From NCBI RefSeq assembly GCF_002192255.1, contig NZ_CP021768.1, positions 316,001 to 380,000 of the forward strand: a stretch of 64,000 bases of DNA, read 5' to 3'. Below, one piece after another: positions 33,478-42,585 of this stretch. The stretch comes from Stenotrophomonas sp. WZN-1. Lineage in GTDB: Bacteria > Pseudomonadota > Gammaproteobacteria > Xanthomonadales > Xanthomonadaceae. Both the position numbers and the translations under genes were made by a program. The notes under the pieces are model-generated. The model was not told the DNA's origin, did no database searches, and was given only the letters and a program-made list of their open reading frames with translations. Each line of letters begins with the position of its first letter. Position 1 is the first letter of the stretch.

Positions 33478-34182
33478 ATGTTGCCTGGACAGGCCGCGAT
33501 GCCACCGACCCTCCCGCCCCTGCTGGCTGATCGGCCACGACGCCTCGCCCTGCTGGACCCGCACCCGGTGCTGCGTTTGGGGGTGGAAGTACTGCTGCGC
33601 CAGCACAGTGGCGTGCAGGTCCGGGTAAGCCTGTCCAGCGAGGCGCACCTGCTGCAGCTGCTGGAGCGCAGCCCGGCATGCGTGGACCTGCTGCTGATCG
33701 ATGCGCTGCCGATGGGCGACCTGGGCGATGGATTGGCCCTGTTGCGCGTGCTGTCGCAGCGCTGGCCGGCGCTGCCGGTGCTGGTGCTCTCGGCGCACTG
33801 CAATGCCAGCACGGTGGCCACCGCGATGCGTGCCGGTGCGCGCGGCTTCCTGTCCAAGTCGACGCCGCCGGACCTGTTGCTGCGTGCCATTGATGTGGTC
33901 GCCCGGGGAGGACGCTTCGTGCCACCGGAACTGCGCGCGGAACTGAACCTGCCGCGCACGCGTGCACGCAGAACGCCGACCCCGGCACTGGCGCCGCTGA
34001 GCCAGCGCGAACGGGAAGTACTCGGGCTGGTGCTGAAAGGGGTCAGCACCAGCGAAATGGCCCTGCGATCGGGGCGTTCGGCCAGCACGATCAGCTCGCA
34101 GAAAACCTCGGCCTACCGCAAGCTTGGCATCCGCGGAGACGGTGACCTGTTCCGCTTCCGCCACCTGCTGGAATGCGGATGA
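33478..34182 (+). CDS. LuxR-type response regulator with incomplete acidic pocket
   Basis: A 234-residue regulator with a receiver domain (about 19-140) and a LuxR/NarL DNA-binding domain (about 170-225; LSQREREVLGLVLKGVSTSE). The likely phospho-acceptor is Asp75 (LLLIDALP). The usual Asp-Asp pair after the first strand is Asp27-Pro28 (LLDPHP), so metal binding may be weak. The conserved lysine is present in FLSKSTP. Resemblance to RcsB/BvgA-type regulators is general. No histidine kinase is adjacent. ATG at 33478 was chosen; ATG at 33499 is possible. Confidence 0.8.
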   Translation: MLPGQAAMPPTLPPLLADRPRRLALLDPHPVLRLGVEVLLRQHSGVQVRVSLSSEAHLLQLLERSPACVDLLLIDALPMGDLGDGLALLRVLSQRWPALPVLVLSAHCNASTVATAMRAGARGFLSKSTPPDLLLRAIDVVARGGRFVPPELRAELNLPRTRARRTPTPALAPLSQREREVLGLVLKGVSTSEMALRSGRSASTISSQKTSAYRKLGIRGDGDLFRFRHLLECG

Positions 34183-34188
34183 GCGGCG

Positions 34189-34578
34189 TTACTCGCCCTG
34201 GTACTGCTTTTCTTCCACCAGCGCCGAACCGGCCACGCGGTTGATCTCGTTCTTCACCTGCACGCGCTCGCCATTGGTGCCATAGACACCGCGTGCCAGC
34301 TGGATGAAGGCATCGTCGAACACCTGGGCCGCTTCCTTGTCGCGCAGCTGGTCCTGGATGTCCCACATGCGCTCGTTGATCGCCTTCAGCTGCTGCTTCA
34401 GCACGGCCAGCGCCGGCTGTGCCTGCAGCTGCTGCTGCAACAAGGGCAGCAGGCCGTCCAGCTCGGTGCGCACGTTGGCCAGCTTGGCGGCATCGTTGAT
34501 GCGCTCGGCCTTGATCTCGAGAATGGTGATCTTGTCGATCAGCTCGCCGATCGATACCGGGGTCAGGATGGCGTCCAC
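34189..34578 (-). CDS. DUF6165 family protein
   Basis: A 129-residue, mostly helical protein. Its N-terminus, ILTPVSIGELIDKITILEIK, is the conserved start of the DUF6165 family, and a coiled-coil region (about 45-90) follows. The GTG start at 34578 is supported by AGGAA 8 bases upstream and by the family N-terminus; ATG codons further upstream would add about 80 unlike residues. Function unknown. It is convergent with the LuxR-type regulator, whose stop lies 6 bp away. Confidence 0.72.
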   Translation of the reverse strand: MDAILTPVSIGELIDKITILEIKAERINDAAKLANVRTELDGLLPLLQQQLQAQPALAVLKQQLKAINERMWDIQDQLRDKEAAQVFDDAFIQLARGVYGTNGERVQVKNEINRVAGSALVEEKQYQGE

Positions 34579-34756
34579 GCGGTTGGTTCCTGGAAACAAG
34601 GCGTCATGATACCGCGCCGCCGGCACATGGCCTCCTTCCACGGGATTTACGCCGAATTTGCGCCGCGGGCCGGGCCGCACCCTCGATCCGTTACGGCCAC
34701 GCACTGGACACTGCCATCCCGGCGGCCTGACCGCCTTCGACGAGGAACACAGTGCA

Positions 34757-35455
34757 GTGAACAGCAAGGGGATGATGGCGGCGGTGGTGGCCGCCCTGGC
34801 AGGGCTGCTTGGCATGGGCACCGCGCAGGCACAGGTGCAGGTCAGTGGCAGTGCTGCATTGACCAGCGATTACGTGTGGCGCGGCAGCTCGCAGAGCGAT
34901 GGCGACCCAGCGGTGCAGGCCGGCGCGAAGATCTCGATCCCGTCGGGCTGGAATGCCAGCGTCTGGGGGTCCAACGTTTCGTTCAAACCGGACAATGGCG
35001 CGCGCAGCGAGTTCGACCTGGTGGCGGGCTGGTCCGGCGCGCTGGCACCGGACTGGACGCTGGATGCCAACCTGACCCGCTACATGTATCCGGGTACCGG
35101 CCGCGCGCTGGACTGGACCGAGCTCAACACCACCGTGACCTGGAAGCAGCGTGCCTGGCTGCAGGTCGCGCATTCCAACGACGCACTGGCCGGCGGCCAT
35201 CGTGGCACCTACGCCCAGCTGGGCGTGCGCGTGCCGTTGCACGAACGCGTCCGCCTGGAAGCGGCGGTGGGCCAGTACTGGCTGGCCACCGCACAGGGCC
35301 CGGACTACCTGCATGGCCAGCTCAGTGCCATTGCCACGCTGGCTCCAGCATGGGAGCTGCGCGCCACCGTGCATGACACCGACAGCGCGGCCAAGCGCCT
35401 GTTCCCGGGCAACGCCGGCGGGCGCTGGGAGCTGGCGCTGCAGGGCAGCTTCTAG
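34757..35455 (+). CDS. TorF-family putative porin
   Basis: A 232-residue exported outer-membrane protein. A signal peptide ends near AQAQVQ (about residue 24). The mature start VSGSAALTSDYVWRGSSQSDGDPAVQ is the hallmark of the TorF / TIGR02001 putative porin family. The rest alternates like barrel strands and ends in phenylalanine. Substrate unknown. GTG at 34757 was used (AGGAA upstream); ATG at 34772 or 34775 would shorten the signal peptide by 5-6 residues. Its stop overlaps the end of the convergent MFS gene by 4 bp. Confidence 0.82.
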   Translation: MNSKGMMAAVVAALAGLLGMGTAQAQVQVSGSAALTSDYVWRGSSQSDGDPAVQAGAKISIPSGWNASVWGSNVSFKPDNGARSEFDLVAGWSGALAPDWTLDANLTRYMYPGTGRALDWTELNTTVTWKQRAWLQVAHSNDALAGGHRGTYAQLGVRVPLHERVRLEAAVGQYWLATAQGPDYLHGQLSAIATLAPAWELRATVHDTDSAAKRLFPGNAGGRWELALQGSF

Positions 35456-36645
35456 TTCGACGATACCGCCTGGCGCGCACGCAGCGCGCCGGGCAGCCAC
35501 AGCAGCAGGGCCAGCACGGCTACTGCGGCACCGGCCGCGCAGACGCCGGTCCAGCCGAAGCGCTGGTAGATCTGTGCCGACAGCAGCGAGCCCAGCGAAC
35601 CGCCGATGAAGTAGCCAGTCATGTAGCCGGCATTGAGCCGGTTGCGTGCCGCAGGCTGCAGCGCGTAGATCAGGTTCTGGTTGCTGACGTGCAGCAGCTG
35701 TGCGGCCAGGTCCAGCACCACCACGCCAACCAGCAGCGCCAGCAGCGAGTGGGCCGACAGTCCCAGCGGCAGCCATGACAGCAGCAACAGCACCAGCGCG
35801 ATGGCGGTGGCACGACCGGTCTGGCCACGGTCGGACATGCGCCCGGCCAGGCCCGCAGCCAGCGTGCCGGCGGCACCGACCAGCCCGAACAGGCCAATGG
35901 TGGCATCGCTGTAGGCGTAGGGCGGCTGCGCCAGCAGAAACGCGAGCGGAGTCCAGAAGATCGCGAACATGGCGAAGCTGCAGGCACCCAGCAGGGTGCG
36001 CTGGCGCAGCACCGGCTCCTGCACGAACAGCACGCCGATCGAGCGCAGCAATGCGAAATAGCCGAGGCCGGCACTGTGATGGAATCGCGGCAGCCCGCGC
36101 TGCAATGCCAGTGCGGTCAGCACCAGGGTGCCGGCGGCGATCGCATACACGAGGCGCCAGTCGCCCAGGCTGGAAAGCAGGCCGGCCACGGTACGCGCCA
36201 GCAGGATGCCCAGCAGCAGGCCACTCATCAATGTGCCGACCACGCGGCCACGATGTTCCGGCGCGGCCAGCGTGGCGGCGAATGGCACCAGTACCTGCGC
36301 CACCACCGAAAACAGGCCGGTGATCGCGGTGCCCACCAGCAACCAGGCCAGCGACGGTGCGCACGCACTGATCACCAGGCCGCCAGCCGACAGCAGGCTC
36401 ATCACCACGATCAGGCGGCGGCGTTCGAAGAGGTCACCCAGCGGCACCAGCAGGATCAGTCCGGCGGCATAGCTCAGCTGCGCAGCGGTGACCACCATGC
36501 CGACCTGGCCGAACGGCACGCCGAAGGCATCTGCGATGGTGTGCAGCAGCGGTTGCGCATAGTAGTTGCTGGCCACGGCCACGCCGGTGGCGACCGACAT
36601 CAGCAGCACCTGCCAGCGGTGCAGAGGGGGAAGGGACGGGCTCAC
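35452..36645 (-). CDS. MFS transporter, sugar/drug efflux type
   Basis: A 397-residue MFS protein with twelve helices. Motif A is seen as LVPLGDLFERRRLIV between helices 2 and 3, and the first helix region ATGVAVASNYYAQPLLHTIA is typical of the YnfM/DHA1-like branch. It probably exports small molecules. A LysR regulator lies divergent, about 100 bp away, and probably controls it. The GTG start at 36645 (MSPSLPPLHRWQVL) fits homologue length; an in-frame ATG at 36693 would add 16 residues and run into the regulatory gap. Confidence 0.85.
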   Translation of the reverse strand: MSPSLPPLHRWQVLLMSVATGVAVASNYYAQPLLHTIADAFGVPFGQVGMVVTAAQLSYAAGLILLVPLGDLFERRRLIVVMSLLSAGGLVISACAPSLAWLLVGTAITGLFSVVAQVLVPFAATLAAPEHRGRVVGTLMSGLLLGILLARTVAGLLSSLGDWRLVYAIAAGTLVLTALALQRGLPRFHHSAGLGYFALLRSIGVLFVQEPVLRQRTLLGACSFAMFAIFWTPLAFLLAQPPYAYSDATIGLFGLVGAAGTLAAGLAGRMSDRGQTGRATAIALVLLLLSWLPLGLSAHSLLALLVGVVVLDLAAQLLHVSNQNLIYALQPAARNRLNAGYMTGYFIGGSLGSLLSAQIYQRFGWTGVCAAGAAVAVLALLLWLPGALRARQAVSSN

Positions 36646-36743
36646 GCGGTGTTCCAGGAAGCGGGGTGCACAGTGTCCGCCTGCTGCGGTCATGATGGAA
36701 ATGAATCATCATCATCCCTGTCATCTGAAAATGAGATGGTTGC

Positions 36744-37631
36744 GTGAATCTCAAGCAGCTCGAATTCGCCGTGGCGCTGGCCGAAGAGGGCAATTTCACA
36801 CGTGCCGCTGAGCGCTGCCATGTGGTGCAGTCCGCGCTCAGTCACCAGATCGCCCATCTTGAGCAGGAACTGGGCACAACGCTGTTCGAGCGCCTGCCGC
36901 GCCAGGTGCGGGCCACCGCCGCCGGCGAGGCGCTGCTGGTGCACGCACGCCAGGTGCTGGCCAGCCTGCGCCATCTGCGCGCCGACGTGGCGGCCGTCAG
37001 TGGCGAGGTGCGCGGGTTGCTGGCCATCGGGCAGATCTCTTCGCTGACCGGCATCGACGTCGTGGCGATGCTGGCGGCCTTCCAGCAGGTGCACCCGCAG
37101 GTGGAGTTCCAGTTGCGGGTGGACAAGAGCGAGGACCTCATCGCGCAGGTGCAGTCACGTGCGCTGGACGTGGCGCTGGTCGGTCTGGCGCCGTCGGCAG
37201 CACTGGACGGGGTCTGTCACCGCATGCTGCAGGAGGAGGATCTGGTGGCGGTGCTGGCGCCATCGCACCCGCTGGCCGGGCGCGAACGGTTGCCCTTGAC
37301 CGCGCTGCAGGATGAAGCGCTGGTGGACTTCCCGCGTGGTACCGGTGCGCGCCGGCAGACCGACGATGCCTTCGCCGCCGCTGGCCTGCCGCATTCGGTG
37401 CGTTTCGAGGTCAACCTGATGGAACTGGTCGAGCGCTTCGTCCGCCATGGGCTGGCGGTTGGCATCGTGCCGGCGTTGATCGCCGAAGGTTTCCAGGGCG
37501 TGGTTCAGATTCCACTGGAGCCGACCCCGACCCGGCGCGTGCACCTGGTCTGGCAGCGGTTGCCGACACCGGCGGCGCGGGCGTTTGTCGAGGCCGTGCT
37601 CAGCCGCGCAGGCGCAGGCTCAGGCCCTTGA
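36744..37631 (+). CDS. LysR-type transcriptional regulator
   Basis: A 295-residue LysR regulator. The winged helix-turn-helix is at the N-terminus (KQLEFAVALAEEGNFTRAAERCHVVQSALSHQIAHLEQELG region, about 4-45). The effector domain begins near residue 90. It starts with GTG (MNLKQLEF). It is divergent from an MFS exporter gene, the standard layout for a LysR gene and its target. The gap contains ATGAT-N11-ATCAT-like dyads near 36691-36712 that could be its binding site. Its 3' end overlaps the convergent DUF1456 gene by 32 bp. Confidence 0.9.
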   Translation: MNLKQLEFAVALAEEGNFTRAAERCHVVQSALSHQIAHLEQELGTTLFERLPRQVRATAAGEALLVHARQVLASLRHLRADVAAVSGEVRGLLAIGQISSLTGIDVVAMLAAFQQVHPQVEFQLRVDKSEDLIAQVQSRALDVALVGLAPSAALDGVCHRMLQEEDLVAVLAPSHPLAGRERLPLTALQDEALVDFPRGTGARRQTDDAFAAAGLPHSVRFEVNLMELVERFVRHGLAVGIVPALIAEGFQGVVQIPLEPTPTRRVHLVWQRLPTPAARAFVEAVLSRAGAGSGP

Positions 37632-38067
37632 GGAAGTTGCGCAGCATCTGGTCCAGGCAGCGCCGGTAGTTGGCGTGGCCGGGCTGGCGGAACAGCGCGC
37701 CGACTTCCGACTTGGACACGTTGAAGCCGGCGCTGGCGAAGATCTCCATCAGGTCCACGTCGCGCAGCTGGAAGGCCACGCGCAGCTTCTTCAGCACCAG
37801 GTTGTTGTCGATGCGGGTTTCCACCGCACGCTGCGGCTGGCTCTCGTCGCGACCGCGCAGGTGCACGATCAGGCCATCGAGGAAGTGGGCCAGCGCGCTG
37901 TCGTTCATCGCCTCGAAACCGGCTTCGTCCTCGCGGCGCAGCCAGGCCTTCACCTGTTCGGTATCCACGGCGAAGGCCGGGTCGGCCATCTGGCACAGGG
38001 TCACCACGTGCTGGTCACCCAGGTCCAGGGAGTAGCGCACGCTGCGCAGGACATCATTGTTGATCAT
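37600..38067 (-). CDS. DUF1456 family protein (YehS type)
   Basis: A 155-residue cytosolic protein made of two repeated DUF1456 units, INNDVLRSVRYSLDLGDQ (about 2-65) and RIDNNLVLKKLRVAFQLRD (about 85-150). This matches E. coli YehS, whose function is unknown. ATG at 38067 begins the first repeat. Its last 32 bp overlap the end of the convergent LysR gene, so both C-termini share DNA. A REP-like hairpin lies upstream. Confidence 0.88.
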   Translation of the reverse strand: MINNDVLRSVRYSLDLGDQHVVTLCQMADPAFAVDTEQVKAWLRREDEAGFEAMNDSALAHFLDGLIVHLRGRDESQPQRAVETRIDNNLVLKKLRVAFQLRDVDLMEIFASAGFNVSKSEVGALFRQPGHANYRRCLDQMLRNFLKGLSLRLRG

Positions 38068-38097
38068 GGCGCAATTGTACCGGTCACCCCGACGGGT

Positions 38098-38136
38098 GGG
38101 GTCAGATACCTTTGCGGAGCAGAGGGATCTGACCCC
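38098..38136. repeat. GGGGTCAGAT hairpin repeat
   Basis: GGGGTCAGAT (38098-38107) and ATCTGACCCC (38127-38136) are perfect inverted arms. The inner CCTTTG / CAGAGG pairing extends the stem with one imperfect pair. It lies between divergent DUF1456 and ydfG genes. The sequence type is common between genes in Xanthomonadaceae as I recall it. Confidence 0.75.
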
Positions 38137-38215
38137 GGATCTGGCCGATCCGGCAATACAGCGGCCAACCGACGGTGCCAGAATGGGGGTCTGGTTTTCC
38201 CCCTGGAGTTGCCTG

Positions 38216-38968
38216 ATGACCCGCACTGTCCTGATTACCGGCGCCACGTCCGGCTTCGGCGCCGCCGCCGTTCACCGCTTCGCCCAGGCCGGCTGGAAGG
38301 TGATCGCCACTGGCCGCCGCGGCGAGCGCCTGCAGCCGCTGGTCGAGCGCTACGGCAAGGACGTGGTGCACGCCGCCGCCTTCGACATCCGCGATCCGCT
38401 GGCGATGGAGGCGGCCCTGCTGGCGCTGCCGCCGGCCTTCGGCGAGATCGATCTGCTGGTCAACAACGCCGGCCTGGCACAGGGCACCGCGCCGGCGCAG
38501 AGCGCCAAGCTGTCGGACTGGACCACGATGATCGACACCAACATCACCGCGCTGGTGACCCTGACCCATCGCCTGCTGCCGCAGCTGGTGGAGCGCAAGG
38601 GCGCGATCATCAACATCTCGTCGGTGGCCGGCGTCTACCCGTACCCGGGCGGCAACGCCTACGGTGGCACCAAGGCCTTCGTCAGCCAGTTCTCGCTGGG
38701 CCTGCGCTCGGACCTGCACGGTACCGGCGTGCGCGTGACCACGATCGAGCCGGGCATGGCCGAGACCGAGTTCACCGTGGTCCGCACCCATGGCGACCAG
38801 AATGCATCGGACAAGCTGTACAGCGGTGCCAATCCGATGACCGCCGAAGACATCGCCGAACAGATCTTCTGGGTGGCCACGCTGCCACCGCACCTGAACA
38901 TCAATCGCCTGGAGCTGATGCCGGTCAGCCAGTCGTTCGCCGGGTTCCAGGTCGCCCGCGAGGGCTGA
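38216..38968 (+). CDS. ydfG: SDR-family 3-hydroxy acid dehydrogenase
   Basis: A 250-residue short-chain dehydrogenase. The cofactor motif TGATSGFG is at residues 8-15, NNAG at 83-86, catalytic Ser near 135-136, Tyr149 and Lys153 (YGGTK). The sequence follows E. coli YdfG along its length, including LVNNAGLAQG, WTTMIDTN, YPYPGGNAYGGTKAF and LELMPVSQSFAG, so NADP-dependent oxidation of serine, L-allo-threonine or 3-hydroxypropionate is likely. ATG at 38216 has TGGAG 9 bases upstream. A GTAG repeat pair follows. Confidence 0.9.
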   Translation: MTRTVLITGATSGFGAAAVHRFAQAGWKVIATGRRGERLQPLVERYGKDVVHAAAFDIRDPLAMEAALLALPPAFGEIDLLVNNAGLAQGTAPAQSAKLSDWTTMIDTNITALVTLTHRLLPQLVERKGAIINISSVAGVYPYPGGNAYGGTKAFVSQFSLGLRSDLHGTGVRVTTIEPGMAETEFTVVRTHGDQNASDKLYSGANPMTAEDIAEQIFWVATLPPHLNINRLELMPVSQSFAGFQVAREG

Positions 38969-38976
38969 CGCCGTGT

Positions 38977-39036
38977 GTAGAGTCGAGCCATGCTCGACTG
39001 CTTTCAACAGAAGCCGAGCATAGGCTCGGCTCTACA
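38977..39036. repeat. inverted pair of SMAG-type stem-loops
   Basis: GTAG plus AGTCGAGCCATGCTCGACT, and the reverse unit AGCCGAGCATAGGCTCGGCT plus CTAC, face each other with about 15 bp between. The whole can also fold as one long hairpin. It lies between ydfG and a shared terminator. Confidence 0.8.
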
Positions 39037-39041
39037 CAGGC

Positions 39042-39069
39042 AAAAAAAAGCCGGGCAATGCCCGGCTTT
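39042..39069. terminator. bidirectional terminator between ydfG and the SPOR gene
   Basis: AAAGCCGGGC-AAT-GCCCGGCTTT is preceded by eight A residues and followed by CTT. The A-run serves as a T-run for the minus-strand SPOR gene, and the TTTCTT tail can serve ydfG on the plus strand. Confidence 0.85.
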
Positions 39070-39091
39070 CTTCATGCAGTCCCGCAGAACG

Positions 39092-39991
39092 TCACTGCGC
39101 CTTGATCGCCATCGCCTGCAGGCCGGTGCCATCCAGCTTCTGCTTCGCTTCAGACAGTTCGCCGGCGCTGCCGTACGGCCCCATGCGCACGCGGTACACG
39201 GTCTTGCCGTTGATCTGCGCCGACTCCACGCGTGCCGCCAGGCCCATCATGGCCAGCTTGGCCTTGGTGGCTTCGGCGTCGCCGGATGCACCGAAGGCAC
39301 CTGCCTGCAGGATGTAACGCGCGCTGTCGGCGGCCGCCGGTGCGGCCGTGGTCGCCGGCGCGGTGGGCGCGGTTTCCGCGCGCGGCGCCGGGGTGGCGGC
39401 CGCCGTGCTGGCCGACGCTGGTGCGGTGCTGGCCGGCGGGGTTGCCGCGGCCGGGCGCTCGCTCAGCGGTGCCGGCAGCGGACGGTTGGTTGCGGTCACC
39501 GGTGCGGTGCTGGCGACGCTGGACGTTGCGGTCGGTGCCGGCGTGGCCGTGCTCGCCGGCGGCACCGGCTTGCCTTCCAGTGCGGCCTGCGCGCGCGACG
39601 CTTCGGCCTTGGCCCGGCGCTGGTCCTCGGCGCGCGCGCTGGCGGCCAGTTCGGCGTCGGACATTTCCACTTCCTTGCCCGGCAGCAGGGTGTAGAAGTC
39701 GTACTGCGTCGCGGCGGGCTTCTCCGGTTCGGCCGGCTTCGGCGTGGCCGGCTGCGCGGCTGGCTGGCTGCCGACATCGCTGTCGGCATCAGCAACCGGG
39801 GCCGGCTGCGCGTTCGGATTCGGCTGCGGACCGGCGCGCAGGAAGCCGTCGCCTTCGCCCTTGAACAGGTTCGGCGCCGCCAGGAACACCACGGCGGCGA
39901 TCGCCACACCGGCCACCAGCCACACCCATCCGGGTGTGCCCTGGCTGCTGCTGTTGCGTCGTGCCTGGGTTTTGCCGCGTCGTGCTGCCAT
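39092..39991 (-). CDS. SPOR-domain protein
   Basis: A 299-residue protein. A basic N-terminus is followed by one membrane helix (WVWLVAGVAIAAVVFLAA, about 22-39), a long low-complexity Pro/Ala/Thr linker (about 55-220), and a C-terminal SPOR domain (about 222-299; YILQAGAFGASGDAEATKAK, VYRVRMGPYGSAGEL). SPOR domains bind glycan strands stripped of peptides at the septum, so it is probably an FtsN-like division or wall protein. It lies 21 bp after argS on the same strand and is likely cotranscribed, a common argS neighbour arrangement. Confidence 0.9.
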   Translation of the reverse strand: MAARRGKTQARRNSSSQGTPGWVWLVAGVAIAAVVFLAAPNLFKGEGDGFLRAGPQPNPNAQPAPVADADSDVGSQPAAQPATPKPAEPEKPAATQYDFYTLLPGKEVEMSDAELAASARAEDQRRAKAEASRAQAALEGKPVPPASTATPAPTATSSVASTAPVTATNRPLPAPLSERPAAATPPASTAPASASTAAATPAPRAETAPTAPATTAAPAAADSARYILQAGAFGASGDAEATKAKLAMMGLAARVESAQINGKTVYRVRMGPYGSAGELSEAKQKLDGTGLQAMAIKAQ

Positions 39992-40012
39992 GTGTACTGC
40001 GTCTCCTGATGC

Positions 40013-41701
40013 TTACATTTTTTCCGGGGCGCTCACGCCCAGGAGTTCGAGGCCGTTGGCCAGCACCTGGCGCGCCGCGCAGGCCAGGGTCAGCTTGGCG
40101 TTGCGATCGGTGGCGTCGTCCACCAGCACCGGCGTCCCGTGATACCACGTGTGGAAGGCGTGCGCCAATTCACGCAGGTACTGCGCCACCAGGTGCGGCT
40201 CCAGCGCCACGCCGGCCGCTTCCACCACCTCCGGATACCGCGAGATCTCGTTCATCAACACCAGCGAGGCATCGTCGGCCAGGCGGCCGAGGTTGGCCAG
40301 GCCATTGCCCTGCTCGTACACCAGGCCTTTTTCCTGCGCCTGGCGCAGCAGGCTGCAGACACGGGCGTGCGCGTACTGCACGTAGAACACCGGGTTGTCG
40401 TTGCTCTGCTGGCGGGCCAGGTCGATGTCGAAGGTCAGCTGCGAATCAGGCTTGCGCGCGATCAGGAACCAGCGGGTCGCATCGCGGCCGGCTTCCTCGA
40501 TCAGGTCGCGCAGGGTGAAGTAACTGCCGGCACGCTTGGACAGCTTCACTTCCTCGCCGCCACGCATGACCGTGACCATCTGGTGCAGCACGTATTCCGG
40601 CCAGCCCTGCGGGATGCCCACTTCCATCGCCTGCAGGCCGGCGCGCACGCGCGCCAGCGAGCCATGGTGGTCGGCGCCCAGTTCGGTGATCGCGCGCTCG
40701 TAGCCGCGCTGCCACTTGGACAGGTGGTAGGCCACGTCCGGCACGAAGTAGGTGAAGGTGCCGTCGGACTTGCGCATCACGCGGTCCTTGTCGTCACCGA
40801 AGTCGGTGCTGCGCAGCCACAGCGCGCCGCCTTCTTCATAGGTGTGGCCGGATGCCTGCAGCTTGGCCACCGCTTCGGCGACCTTGCCGTCGGCGTACAG
40901 CGAGCTTTCCAGGAAGTAGATGTCGAAGTCGACACCGAACGCAGCCAGGTCCAGGTTCTGCTCGTTGCGCAGGTAAGCCACTGCGAAACGGCGGATCGCC
41001 TGCATGTCGTCCGGGTCCTTGGCGCCGACCACGGTGCTGCCTTCCAGATCGACGCTGGCGCCGGCCATGTAGGCGCGGGCGACGTCGGCGATGTATTCAC
41101 CGCGGTAGCCGCCTTCCGGCCAGCCGTCCTGGTCGGGTGCGATGCCCTTGATCCGCGCCTGGGTGGACAGCGCCAGGTTCTCGATCTGCACGCCGGCGTC
41201 GTTGTAGTAGAACTCGCGCTTGGCGTTCCAGCCGTTGGCATCGAGCACGCGGGCCACGCAGTCGCCGATGGCCGCTGCGCGGCCATGGCCGACATGCAGC
41301 GGGCCGGTCGGATTGGCCGACACATACTCCACGCCCACCGTGCGGCCATTGCCGGACAGGTTGCGGCCGTAGTCGTGGGCTTCCTTGATGACCGAGGCGG
41401 TTTCGCGCTGGTACGCGGCCGGGGCCAGATGGAAGTTGATGAAGCCGGGGCCGGCGATCTCGACCTTGCTGACGTCCTCGCTGCGCGGCAGCGCCTCGAC
41501 CAGTGCCTGTGCCAGTGCGCGCGGATTGCTGCGCGCGGCCTTGGCCAGCAGCATCGCGGCGTTGGTGGCGAAGTCGCCGTGGTCACGGGTCTTCGGGCGC
41601 TCGACCACGAAGTCCGGCGGCAGGGAGTCGGCGGGCAGGGTGCCATTGGCGCGCAAGGCTTCGATGCCTTGGCTGATCAGGGCGCGGAGGAGATTTTTCA
41701 C
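40013..41701 (-). CDS. argS: arginyl-tRNA synthetase
   Basis: A 562-residue class I synthetase that charges tRNA-Arg. The HIGH-type motif is PLHVGHG (HVGH at 136-139); the KMSKS loop is the degenerate KLSKRAG, normal for ArgS. The N-terminal Add-1 domain and the C-terminal anticodon domain (DALRM, with [15 protein letters not shown]) are complete. The start is GTG at 41701 ([12 protein letters not shown]), which gives the usual family length; the frame upstream overlaps the radC region without similarity. The SPOR gene follows. Confidence 0.95.
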   Translation of the reverse strand: MKNLLRALISQGIEALRANGTLPADSLPPDFVVERPKTRDHGDFATNAAMLLAKAARSNPRALAQALVEALPRSEDVSKVEIAGPGFINFHLAPAAYQRETASVIKEAHDYGRNLSGNGRTVGVEYVSANPTGPLHVGHGRAAAIGDCVARVLDANGWNAKREFYYNDAGVQIENLALSTQARIKGIAPDQDGWPEGGYRGEYIADVARAYMAGASVDLEGSTVVGAKDPDDMQAIRRFAVAYLRNEQNLDLAAFGVDFDIYFLESSLYADGKVAEAVAKLQASGHTYEEGGALWLRSTDFGDDKDRVMRKSDGTFTYFVPDVAYHLSKWQRGYERAITELGADHHGSLARVRAGLQAMEVGIPQGWPEYVLHQMVTVMRGGEEVKLSKRAGSYFTLRDLIEEAGRDATRWFLIARKPDSQLTFDIDLARQQSNDNPVFYVQYAHARVCSLLRQAQEKGLVYEQGNGLANLGRLADDASLVLMNEISRYPEVVEAAGVALEPHLVAQYLRELAHAFHTWYHGTPVLVDDATDRNAKLTLACAARQVLANGLELLGVSAPEKM

Positions 41702-41810
41702 GAGGCCTGCTGTGAGAATGAGCGGCGGAATCGCCCATTTTAGCGCAGATACCCGCGCCAACGCTGACCAGAACATGCCTGCGGGGGCGCCCGCCCCTGG
41801 CCAGGGCCGT

Positions 41811-42515
41811 TCAGCCGAACAGGCGCGGCTGGGGCAAGGACAGCAGGCCCCGTTCAGCAAACGAAACGGGGCGGCCCTCGCCGACCACGAAGTGGTCCAG
41901 CAGGCGCACGTCCACCAGTGCCAGCGCCTGCTGCAGTTCATCGGTGATGCGGGTATCGGCGCCGGAGGGCTCGGGGTCGCCGGAAGGATGATTGTGGCTG
42001 AGGATCACCGCTGCCGCATTGTGCAGCAGGGCTCGCCGCACCACCTCGCGGGGATAGACCGGGGCGGCATTGATGGTGCCCTGGAACAGCTCCTCGCAGG
42101 CGATCAGGCGGTGGCGGTTGTCCAGGAACAGCGCCATGAAGATCTCGCGGGCCTGGCCGCGCAGGCGGTGCTGCAGGTAGCGGCCGACCGCGGCCGGGTT
42201 GTTGCCGACCGCCTCCCCCTGCTGAAGCTCGGCGGCCAGGTAGCGATGGGCCAGCTCCAGCCCGGCGGCCAGTGCACAGCTTCGCGCGGGGCCCAGCCCC
42301 GGCAACCGGGCCAGCTCGCGGGCCGGGCGGTCCAGCAGCACGCGCAGGGGACCATGCGCCTGCAGCAGGTCGCGCGCGGTCTGCACCGCGTCGCGTCCAC
42401 CGAAGCCAGAGCCGAGGAACAGCGCCAGCAGCTCTGCGTCGGACAGCGTGGCGGGGCCGCGTGCGATCAGCTTCTCGCGGGGACGTTCCTGTTCGGGCCA
42501 GTCATGGATGGGCAT
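41811..42515 (-). CDS. radC: RadC family JAMM protein
   Basis: A 234-residue RadC protein. A helix-hairpin-helix region ([12 protein letters not shown], about 68-79) precedes the JAMM metalloprotease-like core with His174, His176, Ser184 and Asp187 ([15 protein letters not shown]). The DNA-repair role first claimed for RadC was disproved in E. coli, and the true function is unsettled. ATG at 42515 ([16 protein letters not shown]) is the family N-terminus. It is divergent from nothing nearby; argS lies downstream on the same strand with a 109-bp gap. Confidence 0.92.
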   Translation of the reverse strand: MPIHDWPEQERPREKLIARGPATLSDAELLALFLGSGFGGRDAVQTARDLLQAHGPLRVLLDRPARELARLPGLGPARSCALAAGLELAHRYLAAELQQGEAVGNNPAAVGRYLQHRLRGQAREIFMALFLDNRHRLIACEELFQGTINAAPVYPREVVRRALLHNAAAVILSHNHPSGDPEPSGADTRITDELQQALALVDVRLLDHFVVGEGRPVSFAERGLLSLPQPRLFG

Positions 42516-42585
42516 GCCTGCATCATCGCCAGCGCCGGTGATGCTTCCCATCAGGGCAGGGCGCACGCCCGGGTAGGCTGTTGCC

